Origin: Rhodothermales bacterium
Lineage (GTDB): Bacteria; Bacteroidota; Rhodothermia; Rhodothermales; Bin80
Direction of reading: 5' to 3'
Assembly: GCA_022821875.1 (NCBI GenBank)
Contig: JAJECV010000074.1
Location: 1 to 60,935, forward strand
DNA length: 60,935 bases
Below are positions 9,046-17,444 of the stretch, in pieces (the first letter of the stretch is position 1; every line of letters begins with the position of its first letter). The notes under the pieces are model-generated. The model worked only from the letters and a program-made list of their open reading frames with translations. It had not been told where the DNA came from and searched no databases. The translations under genes were made by a program, and so were the position numbers.

Positions 9046-11793
9046 ATGAACCCAATGTACCGCACCTGTTTTCTCCTGCTTATGTTGTCCCTGCTCTGCA
9101 TGAATGCCAATGCGCAGAAAAAAATGCTGGACCATACGGTATACGAAATCTGGAACAGCATTTCTGACCGGGGAATCTCACATGATGGTCAGTGGAGTTT
9201 CTATGAATACGGCCCTGAAAAGGGAGATGGAACCCTTGTGATCCGCAGTCTCACCGATGATGAGCTGTACAAGATCCCTAGAGGGAATACAACCCAATTC
9301 ACACATGATTCCCGGTATGCAGTGTATCTGATCTCCCCATCGGAAGATACGCTCAGGGCTGCCCGCAAGGCAGAGCTTGAGAAGGACGAGATGCCAAAGG
9401 ATACCCTTGGCATTCTAGATCTTGGAACGGGTACACATCAGTATGTCCCCCGTGTACAATCCTTTAAAATCCCTGACAACTTCACCAATGTGGTCGCGTA
9501 TCTTTCGGAAAAAACAGGAGCGGATTCTGTCGGCGAAGGCAATACCCTCCACATACATAACTTTGGAACTACGGATAAGACTAGTTTTATACAGGTCCAG
9601 GACTATCTGCTCTCACCAAACGGGGCCCATTTGGTGTATATCTTTGAGGGGAGGGATTCGCTGGATACCGGGCTGGTGCGGGTGGATCTTTTCTCTGGTG
9701 CCGCGGATACGCTCCTCGCTGGCGGGGGAGCCTATAAGCGCTTGACGTTTGATGAAGCCGGAGACCAGTTGGCGTTCCTGTCCAGTCGTGAGGGGGCTGC
9801 AGCGGACCCCGAAGAGTATGCACTCTACTACTGGCAGGCCGGTGCCGACAGCGTCCGTGCAGTGGCAACGGCAGCCAGCGATGCCGTTCCTGCGGGCTGG
9901 TGGATCAGTCCCCATGAAGATCCGTCATTTTCAGAAAATGGGATCCGTCTCTACTTCGGTACGGCCCCCAGGCCACTGTCTGAAAAAGAAGAGGACGACG
10001 AAGCTCCGGTTCTGGATATCTGGAACTGGCGCGATCCGCTTTTGCAACCCATGCAACTGGTGAATGCGAAGCGGGAAAAAGAACGCTCTTATCTGGCCGT
10101 TCTTCATTTAGATACGGGGCAGATCACGCAACTGGCACATAAAGGGATGCCGGATGTATCGGTGGGATCAGACGGGGATGCAGACATTGCCCTTGGCTGG
10201 TCAAGCTTGCCCTATCAGCAACAGATCAGCTGGGATTCCCCCAGAGCCTATGATACGTATGTGGTCAATGTGCTTGACGGTACGGGCACACTCGTTCTTG
10301 AGGGCGTTCAGTACCGCCCCTCTCTTTCCCCTGATGCGCAATATATTACATGGTGGGACCGGGATGGACGCAACTGGATGGCTCTTGCAGCAGATGGTGG
10401 AGAACCGGTCAATCTGACCGCATCCATGGATTCGCCGGTTCACAACGAAATCCATGACTGGCCGTATGCCCCTAATCCGTACGGAAGTGCGGGGTGGAGC
10501 AGCAGTGATCAGGAGTTTCTGTTTTATGACCGCCATGACATCTGGGCAGTGAACCCCGACGAGACCTCTGCACCGCGCAATGTGACAGGCGGGGTTGGCC
10601 GTGAGCGAAATCTGCAATTTCGCTATGTTGAACTGGATTCGGAAGAAGAATTCATTCCGGATCAACTCATGCTTTCGGCCTTGGATCTGGATACAAAAGC
10701 ATCCGGGTTCTATCGTATGGAACTTGATTCAAATGAAGTTCCGTCGGAGATGGTCATGATGGACAGGCGTTTTGGATCTCCTGAAAAAGCCAAAAACGCC
10801 GATCAGCTCCTCTTTACACGCGAGAGTTTTATCGAATCCAGGGACCTTTGGACGGGCAGCCTGGATCTGTCGGATATGGAGCAGGTGAGCAGGATTAACC
10901 CTCAGCAGTCTGATTACCGCTGGGGCACGGCTGAGTTGGTTCACTGGACATCGCTAGACGGGATTCCGCTCACGGGAATGTTATTTAAGCCAGACGGGTT
11001 TGATCCCTCAAGAGAATATCCGATGATGGTGTATTTCTATGAGAAGATGTCCAATGGTCTGCACCGGTACCGGCCCCCCGCCACGGCGCGTTCCTCTATC
11101 AGTTTCTCTTTTTACGTCAGCCGGGGTTATGTGGTTTTTGTGCCCGATATCCCCTACAAGGTAGGTTATCCAGGCGAGAGTGCCCTGAATGCGGTTGTCC
11201 CCGGGGTGACCATGCTGATCAATCAGGGTTTTGTCGATCCGGATCGCGTCGGGGTACAGGGACACAGCTGGGGAGGATATCAGATCGCCTATATGATTAC
11301 AGAATCTGACCTGTTTGCTGCTGCGGAAGCAGGAGCACCGGTGGTGAATATGACCAGTGCCTATGGCGGGATCCGGTGGGCCAGCGGCATGAGCCGCATG
11401 TTTCAGTATGAACGCACTCAAAGCCGGATTGGAGGCACTCTGTGGGAAACTCCGCTCCGGTATCTTGACAATTCTCCGCTATTTCAGGCGGACAAGATCA
11501 AAACCCCGGTTCTCATGCTTCACAACGATGACGATGGTGCGGTGCCGTGGTACCAAGGCATTGAATTTTTTGTGGCTCTGCGACGTCTGCAGAAGCCCGT
11601 CTGGATGCTCAACTATAACGGAGAAGGCCATGGCCTCTCCAAGTATCCCAATAAAAAGGACTTTGCTATTCGTATGCAGCAGTTCTTTGATCATTATCTC
11701 ATGGATGCACCTGCCCCTGTATGGATGACGGAGGGGGTTCCTGCAATCATGAAAGGGGAAACATTGGGGTTGGAGCCTGCCGATAACCGGTAA
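9046..11793 (+). CDS. Secreted S9 family (prolyl oligopeptidase type) serine peptidase
   Basis: 915 aa with an N-terminal signal peptide ending near NANA-QKK, so exported to the periplasm or surface. A long beta-propeller-like region (about residues 30-620, with repeats resembling WD/TolB blades) precedes an alpha/beta-hydrolase domain. The nucleophile is Ser741 in GHSWGGYQ, the acid is in NDDDGAVPW, and the histidine is in GEGHGLS: the S9 triad in the right order. Members trim short peptides in Bacteroidota-like organisms. It starts 18 bases after pheA, in the same direction. Confidence 0.92.
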   Translation: MNPMYRTCFLLLMLSLLCMNANAQKKMLDHTVYEIWNSISDRGISHDGQWSFYEYGPEKGDGTLVIRSLTDDELYKIPRGNTTQFTHDSRYAVYLISPSEDTLRAARKAELEKDEMPKDTLGILDLGTGTHQYVPRVQSFKIPDNFTNVVAYLSEKTGADSVGEGNTLHIHNFGTTDKTSFIQVQDYLLSPNGAHLVYIFEGRDSLDTGLVRVDLFSGAADTLLAGGGAYKRLTFDEAGDQLAFLSSREGAAADPEEYALYYWQAGADSVRAVATAASDAVPAGWWISPHEDPSFSENGIRLYFGTAPRPLSEKEEDDEAPVLDIWNWRDPLLQPMQLVNAKREKERSYLAVLHLDTGQITQLAHKGMPDVSVGSDGDADIALGWSSLPYQQQISWDSPRAYDTYVVNVLDGTGTLVLEGVQYRPSLSPDAQYITWWDRDGRNWMALAADGGEPVNLTASMDSPVHNEIHDWPYAPNPYGSAGWSSSDQEFLFYDRHDIWAVNPDETSAPRNVTGGVGRERNLQFRYVELDSEEEFIPDQLMLSALDLDTKASGFYRMELDSNEVPSEMVMMDRRFGSPEKAKNADQLLFTRESFIESRDLWTGSLDLSDMEQVSRINPQQSDYRWGTAELVHWTSLDGIPLTGMLFKPDGFDPSREYPMMVYFYEKMSNGLHRYRPPATARSSISFSFYVSRGYVVFVPDIPYKVGYPGESALNAVVPGVTMLINQGFVDPDRVGVQGHSWGGYQIAYMITESDLFAAAEAGAPVVNMTSAYGGIRWASGMSRMFQYERTQSRIGGTLWETPLRYLDNSPLFQADKIKTPVLMLHNDDDGAVPWYQGIEFFVALRRLQKPVWMLNYNGEGHGLSKYPNKKDFAIRMQQFFDHYLMDAPAPVWMTEGVPAIMKGETLGLEPADNR

Positions 11794-11872
11794 TTGTACC
11801 GTTGAAACCTGGAGGATTGGGATGTTAGTGATCCATCCGTCAGGAGTCGAATACTTCACGATGATTTCGGTT

Positions 11873-12391
11873 TTACGGGTTGGTATGGTAGTATTTCCTG
11901 GCTAACTGTCTGGGGAATTGGTGCCAGATAAACGTTCCTGCTCCGGGCACGGAGCATTCCCAGGTTTCAACCGGAAGATCAATCCTTACCATTGATGCAG
12001 TGGGGAATTCGCGCACCGCATGGTCTGACAGAAGTGCCGCTGTCATGGACCATGTGGGCTGATGTCCTACCATCATGACGGTTTGGAGGTGATCCGGGAT
12101 CTCTTGCAGGTAGTGGATCAAATCGCCGGGGGCAGCATGATACAGTGCACGCTCGTACTGGATGTCTGTGTTCCAGCCACCTGCTTTGCTGGCGATCCTA
12201 CAGGTTGAACGGGCGCGGACGGCGGTAGAGCAGAGGACAAGATCCGGCAGGGGTCCGCGTTCTGCAAGCCAGCGTCCCATCGCACCGGAGGCATGCCGGC
12301 CCCGCGGATTCAACGGCCGATCATGATCCTGTCCGTAGGTTGCTTTCCAGTCTGATTTCCCATGACGAAGAAGGAGGACGGTTTTAGACAT
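11873..12391 (-). CDS. sixA: SixA-type phosphohistidine phosphatase (histidine phosphatase superfamily)
   Basis: 172 aa from ATG (complement of 12389-12391); a TTG directly before it is possible. The signature LLLRHGKSDW with the catalytic histidine is at the N-terminus, followed by DRPLNPRG and, later, VGHQPTW with the second catalytic histidine. SixA enzymes remove phosphate from histidine on phosphotransfer proteins; the real substrate here is unknown. The start lies 3 bases past the stop of the DUF4389 gene, so the two are co-transcribed. It ends head to head with the S9 peptidase gene, without a visible terminator. Confidence 0.9.
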   Translation of the reverse strand: MSKTVLLLRHGKSDWKATYGQDHDRPLNPRGRHASGAMGRWLAERGPLPDLVLCSTAVRARSTCRIASKAGGWNTDIQYERALYHAAPGDLIHYLQEIPDHLQTVMMVGHQPTWSMTAALLSDHAVREFPTASMVRIDLPVETWECSVPGAGTFIWHQFPRQLARKYYHTNP

Positions 12392-12394
12392 CAA

Positions 12395-12967
12395 CTAGCT
12401 CTCCCATGATAAGGATGGGTATTGATCGGTTGTCAACATCAAACTGTAAACATATACGCGGAGGATCCACCGCAACATGCCGAAGGGAAATTTAAACAGC
12501 GTCTGTGGATAACGCTCCGTGCATACGATGAACCCCCAGGCCACAGGTGTGATCAGCCACACCAGCATGAAAGAAAACAAAAGGAGTGCACAAAAGTGTG
12601 GAAAGATGAGCAGCCACTTCACCAGAGGCAGTAAGCGGCTCAACTTCGTATTCTTATCAGGATAATCAACCTCTATTTGAATCCCGCCCATCTCGCTGAA
12701 CGATGGATATTCGTTGGTCAGCAGCAACAGGTATGCAAAAAGTCTGAACTTAAATCGGGAGATACTCAGATTAAACGCAAACAGCCATCTAGGATATTGG
12801 TCAAAGAACATGATGGAAAGGCAGGCCAGAACATAGCTTAAAGGTATAGTGAGCACAAGAATCAGAAAGACAATCACTGCCGGCACAGCAAGAAACAGGC
12901 GAAAGATGGCGCTCCACCGACTCTGATGGTCCAGATAGGGGATTTTAAGGTTTAAAGGATATTCCAT
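12395..12967 (-). CDS. DUF4389 integral membrane protein
   Basis: 190 aa with about four hydrophobic segments. It contains two similar halves, each ending in a Y-x-LxLT-x-x-YPS motif (YLLLLTNEYPSFS and YSLMLTTDQYPSLS), which is how DUF4389 proteins are built. The function of the family is not established. sixA follows within a few bases, so both are made from one message. Upstream are about 220 bases without a gene. Confidence 0.82.
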   Translation of the reverse strand: MEYPLNLKIPYLDHQSRWSAIFRLFLAVPAVIVFLILVLTIPLSYVLACLSIMFFDQYPRWLFAFNLSISRFKFRLFAYLLLLTNEYPSFSEMGGIQIEVDYPDKNTKLSRLLPLVKWLLIFPHFCALLLFSFMLVWLITPVAWGFIVCTERYPQTLFKFPFGMLRWILRVYVYSLMLTTDQYPSLSWES

Positions 12968-13185
12968 GAATTCGGTTCAACACATGAATAAAGTTCTACC
13001 GTAATTGGTTCGGAATGATTAAATCTTCTCGGCTTCACCGACCAACATAACTTCATATCTGTCGATTCACAACGATGCCGGTAGAACCATCCTAAATTGA
13101 AGGAACAACGAAAAAATTCCAGACAAAGTCCGCTCAAATTAGCGGAGGGGAGGGGAAAGTAGAAATGCAGATCCGTGAAGACCAT

Positions 13186-13945
13186 TTATTTTGCACCATC
13201 CTTAAACTCTGAGATTGTACGCATCAGGCGTGAGGCGGTTCGCATTACAGGCCAGAGGTGACCCAGTTTATGCGACAGGTCTACATAAGTGGCATCGCCA
13301 CAAAAATATGTTAGCATTGCATGCCACAGCAGAGGCTTTGACCTCTCAATCCTGTGGAAGATGCCGGGCCAACGGTAGAATAGATCGTGCAATATTTTCG
13401 CGGCCCTGATATCGGAAAAGATGTCTTTTTCAAGATTCTGCTGATAGGCTCCCAGACTAGTATTGTTGTTGAGGTGACGGGCGATACCCGCCGGTGCAAT
13501 TTGTGCGGAATAGACGGCCGCGAAGATGCCCTCCCCTGTCAGAGGATCCACCAGACCTGCAGCATCGCCAATGAGAACGACATTCCCGCTTACAACGGCC
13601 GAGGTCTCATGTCGCTGGGGCAGGTGGTGTCCGCGCAGGCCCCATAACGCTTCGGGGGCATGGCCGTAGAATTTAACCAGTTTTTGTAGTTCAGTGCGCA
13701 GTTTTGGTCCAACATGCGTATAGCCCCCCACTCCAATATTGAGATGATCACCCTTTGGAAGGATCCACCCGTAGCCCCCGTCCATGCTGCCGAAATCGAT
13801 ACCAATTGCTTGGACCACTTGTCTGGGACACCACCGTCTTCTGGACTGATATTGTCTTCTAATGCAATGCTGTGATTGTGTTTTGGCAGGTTGATGCCGC
13901 ATAGTCTGGCAGTTACTCCGTTGGCACCGTCCGCCGCCACTGTCT
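13186..13945 (-). pseudogene. Decayed geranylgeranyl-reductase-family FAD oxidoreductase
   Basis: The 3' two-thirds of a GGR-type flavoprotein can be read: IGIDFGSMDGGYGWILPKGDH, then NVVLIGDAAGLVDPLTGEGI, the second FAD motif. The preceding segment VAADGANGVTARLCG is in a different frame (about 13850-13940), so there is at least one frameshift near 13800-13860. Upstream of it are in-frame stops, and no GxGxxG FAD-binding N-terminus is found before uppS. The gene is therefore 5'-truncated and frameshifted. Living members saturate isoprenoid chains of quinones or lipids; here that function appears lost. Confidence 0.8.
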
Positions 13946-14163
13946 AGCGTCAACTAAGAATGAGTTTTGCCACAGGATGCGAATTGCCTCGTTCAACTCG
14001 GCCATGCGGCAGGCATTTCCGGATGTTTGCTAATCCAATATTTCTCTTATGATCTTTGCTCTGGATCTGTCAGTGTGCCGTCAGTCATCAAAATTTTCAA
14101 AATTCTAGTCCGGCAGGCTGGCATACATGCATGCAGGGAACGTATACCTGATGAATCGGACTC

Positions 14164-14871
14164 TCAGACGGACACTGAACCAAAGCGGCGCTGCCGCTTC
14201 TGGAATGCATACAATGCAGTATCCAGTTTGGTGCCGTCAAAATCCGGCCAGTAATCCGGCGTAAAGTAGAGTTCCGCATAGGCACACTCCCAGAGCAGAA
14301 AATCACTCAGGCGCTGCTCCCCGCCGGTTCGTATGAGAAGATCTACGTCCGGCACGGGACTGTCCGCATTGTATGCCCGCATGAGCGCCTGCAGAAAATC
14401 CCCATTCCCGTTATTTCTGATATGCTGTGCTGCCCGGGTCAGAGAGTCCCGGGCAGAATAGTCAAGGGCTAGGCGCAGGTGCAGTGCGGTGCCATGTATG
14501 GTGCGGGCCTCTGCCCTCTGAACGGCCTGCAGCACAGGATCTGGAAGGCGGTCACGCCGGCCAATGATGCTGAGCCGGATATTCTGCCGGACACAGCGAG
14601 CCGCCTGACTAGGCAGTTGGGCGGCCAGAATCCGCATCAGCGCCCTGACCTCGCTCTGGGGGCGCTGCCAGTTATCGGACGAAAATGCATACAGCGTCAG
14701 GGTATGAATCTGCCGCTGAACGGCCGTCTCCACGGTTTCCCGGAGTGATCGAATTCCTGCATGATGCCCGGCGGTACGCGGCAAACCGCGCTCGGTCGCC
14801 CATCGGCCATTCCCGTCCATGATAATGGCAACATGCATTGGATTCTCTATACTTTCCTGATCTCTTGTCAT
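14164..14871 (-). CDS. uppS: Undecaprenyl-diphosphate synthase (cis-isoprenyl transferase)
   Basis: 235 aa. It makes the C55 lipid carrier for cell-wall synthesis by adding isopentenyl units to farnesyl diphosphate. Asp19 of IIMDGNGRWA is the catalytic, magnesium-binding residue; FSSDNWQRP and the C-terminal DLLIRTGGEQRLSDFLLW are the other family blocks, and YTPDYWPDF-like TPDYWPDF closes the site. The start is supported by AGGAG seven bases upstream of ATG, one of the few clear ribosome binding sites in this window. The decayed GGR gene, also isoprenoid-related, lies downstream. Confidence 0.95.
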   Translation of the reverse strand: MTRDQESIENPMHVAIIMDGNGRWATERGLPRTAGHHAGIRSLRETVETAVQRQIHTLTLYAFSSDNWQRPQSEVRALMRILAAQLPSQAARCVRQNIRLSIIGRRDRLPDPVLQAVQRAEARTIHGTALHLRLALDYSARDSLTRAAQHIRNNGNGDFLQALMRAYNADSPVPDVDLLIRTGGEQRLSDFLLWECAYAELYFTPDYWPDFDGTKLDTALYAFQKRQRRFGSVSV

Positions 14872-14948
14872 ACTATTTCTCCTGAATTACAATACGCTGC
14901 CTGAGGCCAAATGCGGTGCAGGTGCACATCCTTCGCTGCATCTCCATG

Positions 14949-15308
14949 TTAATTTGAAAAGTTGTTCTGATCAGCAGTTACAGATCGAGCCACCTGGAGC
15001 ATGTGCTCCATTTGCTCTATATACGCAAGAAGGGCCTCATTCCCTTTGGGGGTCAAACGATATTCTGTGTGGGGCATCCTGCCCTGAAAAGATTTGATGC
15101 ACTCAATATATCCTGCTTTCTCTAATTTTTGTGTATGGCGACTCAGATTGCCATCCGACGTGCTGAGGAGGATTTTCAGATCTCTGAAGCTAAGCGTTTC
15201 GCCTGCTGCCAGCGCACTCACGATCCCAAGCCGCACGCGTGCGTGAATCAGGGGGTCCAGATTTTTTCGCAGTACTCTCATGGAGTTGAAAAAAATTTTA
15301 TCCCCCAT
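14949..15308 (-). CDS. Winged-helix transcriptional regulator
   Basis: 119 aa from the ATG at 15308, which overlaps the 3' end of the membrane-protein gene; an open extension upstream lies inside that gene and is not expected to be translated. The fold is a MarR/ArsR-like winged helix: LDPLIHARVRLGIVSAL, then SFRDLKILLSTSDGNLSRHTQKLEKAGYI and the wing region YRLTPKG. Small regulators of this type are often paired with a membrane protein gene of unknown function, as here. It probably represses its own operon through the inverted repeat upstream of the pair. Confidence 0.87.
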   Translation of the reverse strand: MGDKIFFNSMRVLRKNLDPLIHARVRLGIVSALAAGETLSFRDLKILLSTSDGNLSRHTQKLEKAGYIECIKSFQGRMPHTEYRLTPKGNEALLAYIEQMEHMLQVARSVTADQNNFSN

Positions 15309-15906
15309 ATTTCCGTGCGATATACAACCCGAACCCAATATGCAGCCCTCCGAAGCTGAGTGCAAGCAGCAGATGCATCCAGACAGGTGGAAGAAAGAGA
15401 GAGAGGATTCCCATCATCATAAAGCAAATCCCCAGAACAGGGATGATTCGCACACTGCTTGTCCCCCCCGTAATCGTACCTGCACCATAAAACAGAAGCC
15501 ATAATGTGGCCAGAAGATCCTGATTCCCCGCCTGCCACAGGGCAACGGTAAACAGAAGTCCAGCCACCATGGAGGGAGCAAGTGTCAAAATATATTTGCG
15601 TCCCGGGCCACTGGTGAGGGACACCCCGCATTTGCGTGCTTTTCTGCGCAGCGTCCAGATGGCAATGGTTACTGCAACGACTGCTTCAATAAACCAGATC
15701 AGCAGTGTTCCGTCCGGAGTCGACTGGAGCGAGGCAATCCAGGACGCAAGCAACGCCGTAACTCCGACCGTCACCATACCCCATCCGGGGACTGCCGTGA
15801 AGGAAGCGGAACGCTCCATCACATCGCGAATATATCGCAGATGCTCACTTGCCTGATTCTGGGGGCTCTCTTTTCGGCTCTGGACTGGCCCGTATTCTAT
15901 GCGCAT
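15298..15906 (-). CDS. Conserved membrane protein paired with the winged-helix regulator
   Basis: 202 aa with about five or six hydrophobic segments (for example GWGMVTVGVTALLASWIASL and VLGICFMMMGILSLFLPPVW). The motif LRYIRDVMERSASFTAVPGW near the N-terminus is typical of a family found next to small winged-helix regulators. No enzymatic motif is seen and the function is unknown. Its last codons overlap the regulator start (ATG at 15308, TAA at 15298-15300), so the two genes are translationally coupled. A 7-bp inverted repeat lies just upstream. Confidence 0.75.
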   Translation of the reverse strand: MRIEYGPVQSRKESPQNQASEHLRYIRDVMERSASFTAVPGWGMVTVGVTALLASWIASLQSTPDGTLLIWFIEAVVAVTIAIWTLRRKARKCGVSLTSGPGRKYILTLAPSMVAGLLFTVALWQAGNQDLLATLWLLFYGAGTITGGTSSVRIIPVLGICFMMMGILSLFLPPVWMHLLLALSFGGLHIGFGLYIARKYGG

Positions 15907-15926
15907 AAGACGTATACACTGAAAAG

Positions 15927-15950
15927 TACTTTATGTTGCAAAGTAAAGTA
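15927..15950 (-). promoter_or_regulatory. Probable operator upstream of the membrane protein/regulator operon
   Basis: TACTTTA and TAAAGTA form a perfect 7-bp inverted repeat separated by 10 bases, starting 20 bases before the membrane-protein start. The inner bases also read ACTTT...AAAGT. Its size and place fit a dimer of the winged-helix regulator encoded in the same operon; binding is inferred, not shown. Confidence 0.5.
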
Positions 15951-16157
15951 TTTTTTCGCCTCCATCCACGAAAAAGTTTCGCAGGTGCCTCCTGGCGAGG
16001 TCTCCAGTCAGGCCCTTATATGAGCATGAATCTACTTTCTAAATACCGTCTCCAATGATGATCAGAGGAATAATGCAGGCTCTCCCGTATCGATTAATTT
16101 TTCCAGAGGACTGAGTTCGTTCCCGAGAGGTCTTTTCACGGGTTGAGCGTTTCGTTT

Positions 16158-16201
16158 GGGAATTATACCCATGAGTAACAACTCTCATGGGTATAATTCC
16201 C
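16158..16201. repeat. Perfect 18-bp-stem hairpin left of the HTH-array operon
   Basis: The arms 16158-16175 (GGGAATTATACCCATGAG) and 16184-16201 are exact reverse complements with an 8-base loop. The right arm is followed by CTATTTTTAG, so it could stop transcription, but the stem is AT-rich and unusually long for a terminator. It could instead be the end structure of a mobile element; related sequence (GAATTAT, then ACTCATGGATATAA) occurs at 19594-19614 on the far side of the operon, and TATAATTCCC recurs at 420-429 beside the tnpB end. Confidence 0.65.
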
Positions 16202-16313
16202 TATTTTTAGAAGTTCATGGACAGTTAAGCACGAACATCCACCATCACCCCCGTATCACACTGTCGGAACCCACGCCCACAATGTCTGTTCCACAGGTAG
16301 ACATCTGAACCCC

Positions 16314-16523
16314 ATGACCGACAGCCCAAAGCCCAAAACCAGCGCTGGCAGACTCTGGCCCCGCCGGATCCCCGCCGAACTGACCAATCGCACCGCTGCC
16401 GGGAACCCGTCATGTTCCAAAGCGGAAGCCAAAAACCGTCCAGTGACCATTCTATATCCACGGAAGCCCGAAGCAGGCCTTCGACTGCGCAATGGGAGCG
16501 AAGCGCTCCGTTGCCGTCTGTAA
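16314..16523 (+). CDS. Small hypothetical ORF at the head of the HTH-array operon
   Basis: 69 codons from ATG 16314, rich in Arg, Lys and Pro, ending 31 bases before the zinc-finger/HTH/HNH gene. No ribosome binding site, domain or similarity is recognised. It is listed because it fills the space between the hairpin and the operon and points in the same direction; it may equally be non-coding leader sequence. Confidence 0.25.
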   Translation: MTDSPKPKTSAGRLWPRRIPAELTNRTAAGNPSCSKAEAKNRPVTILYPRKPEAGLRLRNGSEALRCRL

Positions 16524-16554
16524 GGTCAGCCGGGATAAGATGTGACCCATTCCG

Positions 16555-17358
16555 ATGAGCCCACAGGAAGCAGAGATTCTGTACAGGCAAAACAACCCGC
16601 CGTCTCTGGAAGAACTGGCCGCAAGGAAGGAAGCCGCCCGTAACGACAAGGCAGAGGTAAAGGAGAGGGAGAAACGGATGCGTACCTGCATTGAATCAGG
16701 ATGCAACAACCGGACTTCGCCTCCGCCCCGTCAGAATTATCACACCATGAGCATGGAGTTCAGAATGACGTTAGACCCGTACTATCACCTATGCAGGCCA
16801 TGCTACGCAAAATGGCTTTGCCGTAACGCCCATCTGGAGACCGAACACGCAGGGGGCAAGCGGGAGCGTAACCGACAGATCGTTCAGCAGATCACCAGTG
16901 GAGTAAGCCGGGCGGATGTCGCCAAAGCGTTCGGAACGACAAAGGCTTACATGAGCCGGATATGCGTGAGGGCGGACAAAGGAGCCGAAGACCTTCGCAG
17001 GCAGGAATGCAGCGCCCGCAGCACCGAGATCGTTGAATGCGTCCAGACGGGGGAAACCACCGCAGCGGTTGCCAAAGAGTTCGGACCGGCATGGGAAACC
17101 GTACAAAGAATTTGCCAGAGGGCTGGACGGAGTGTGGCAGACCGCTCTCAGGAGACTGAGCCAACAACCCCCGCATACCTGCAGAGATGCATACAAAAAG
17201 GGGCAGATCGCCAGCCCCGAGGGAATGAAGCACTACGGAGGGAGTTGTACCTCCATCGGGACGGGCTTTGCGGCATCTGCGGTCAGCCTATGGCGCTGGA
17301 AGGAACCCACATTGATCACATCATGCTGCGAACCAAGGGAGGAACCAATGATTGGTAA
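16555..17358 (+). CDS. Zinc-finger, two helix-turn-helix units and HNH nuclease; HNH end interrupted
   Basis: 267 aa to the first stop. Order: four-cysteine zinc site (Cys45, Cys50, Cys80, Cys83), HTH unit 1 (~105-140), HTH unit 2 (~155-192), then an HNH domain starting DGLCGICGQ (Cys239, Cys242) and THIDHI (His252, Asp254, His255). The reading stops with TAA right after GGTNDW. The expected continuation is still in the DNA: NLQLTH in the +1 frame, then TCNLIKSYKI back in the first frame, which runs to a TGA at 17446-17448 overlapping the next ATG. So the natural gene probably ended at 17448 and has suffered two small indels within ~30 bases. The two HTH units belong to the same family as those of the next three genes. 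Function unknown; the domains point to site-specific DNA cleavage. Confidence 0.7.
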   Translation: MSPQEAEILYRQNNPPSLEELAARKEAARNDKAEVKEREKRMRTCIESGCNNRTSPPPRQNYHTMSMEFRMTLDPYYHLCRPCYAKWLCRNAHLETEHAGGKRERNRQIVQQITSGVSRADVAKAFGTTKAYMSRICVRADKGAEDLRRQECSARSTEIVECVQTGETTAAVAKEFGPAWETVQRICQRAGRSVADRSQETEPTTPAYLQRCIQKGADRQPRGNEALRRELYLHRDGLCGICGQPMALEGTHIDHIMLRTKGGTNDW

Positions 17359-17444
17359 CCTTCAGTTAACACACCAACCTGCAACCTCATCAAGTCATAC
17401 AAAATTCCGTATGTTTGCGGTGCCGGCACGGAGGGGGAAGAGGG

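Noticed and set aside
12952-13185. 77-codon minus-strand frame upstream of the DUF4389 gene
   Set aside because: No domain and no start signal; it fills the gap left by the decayed reductase gene.
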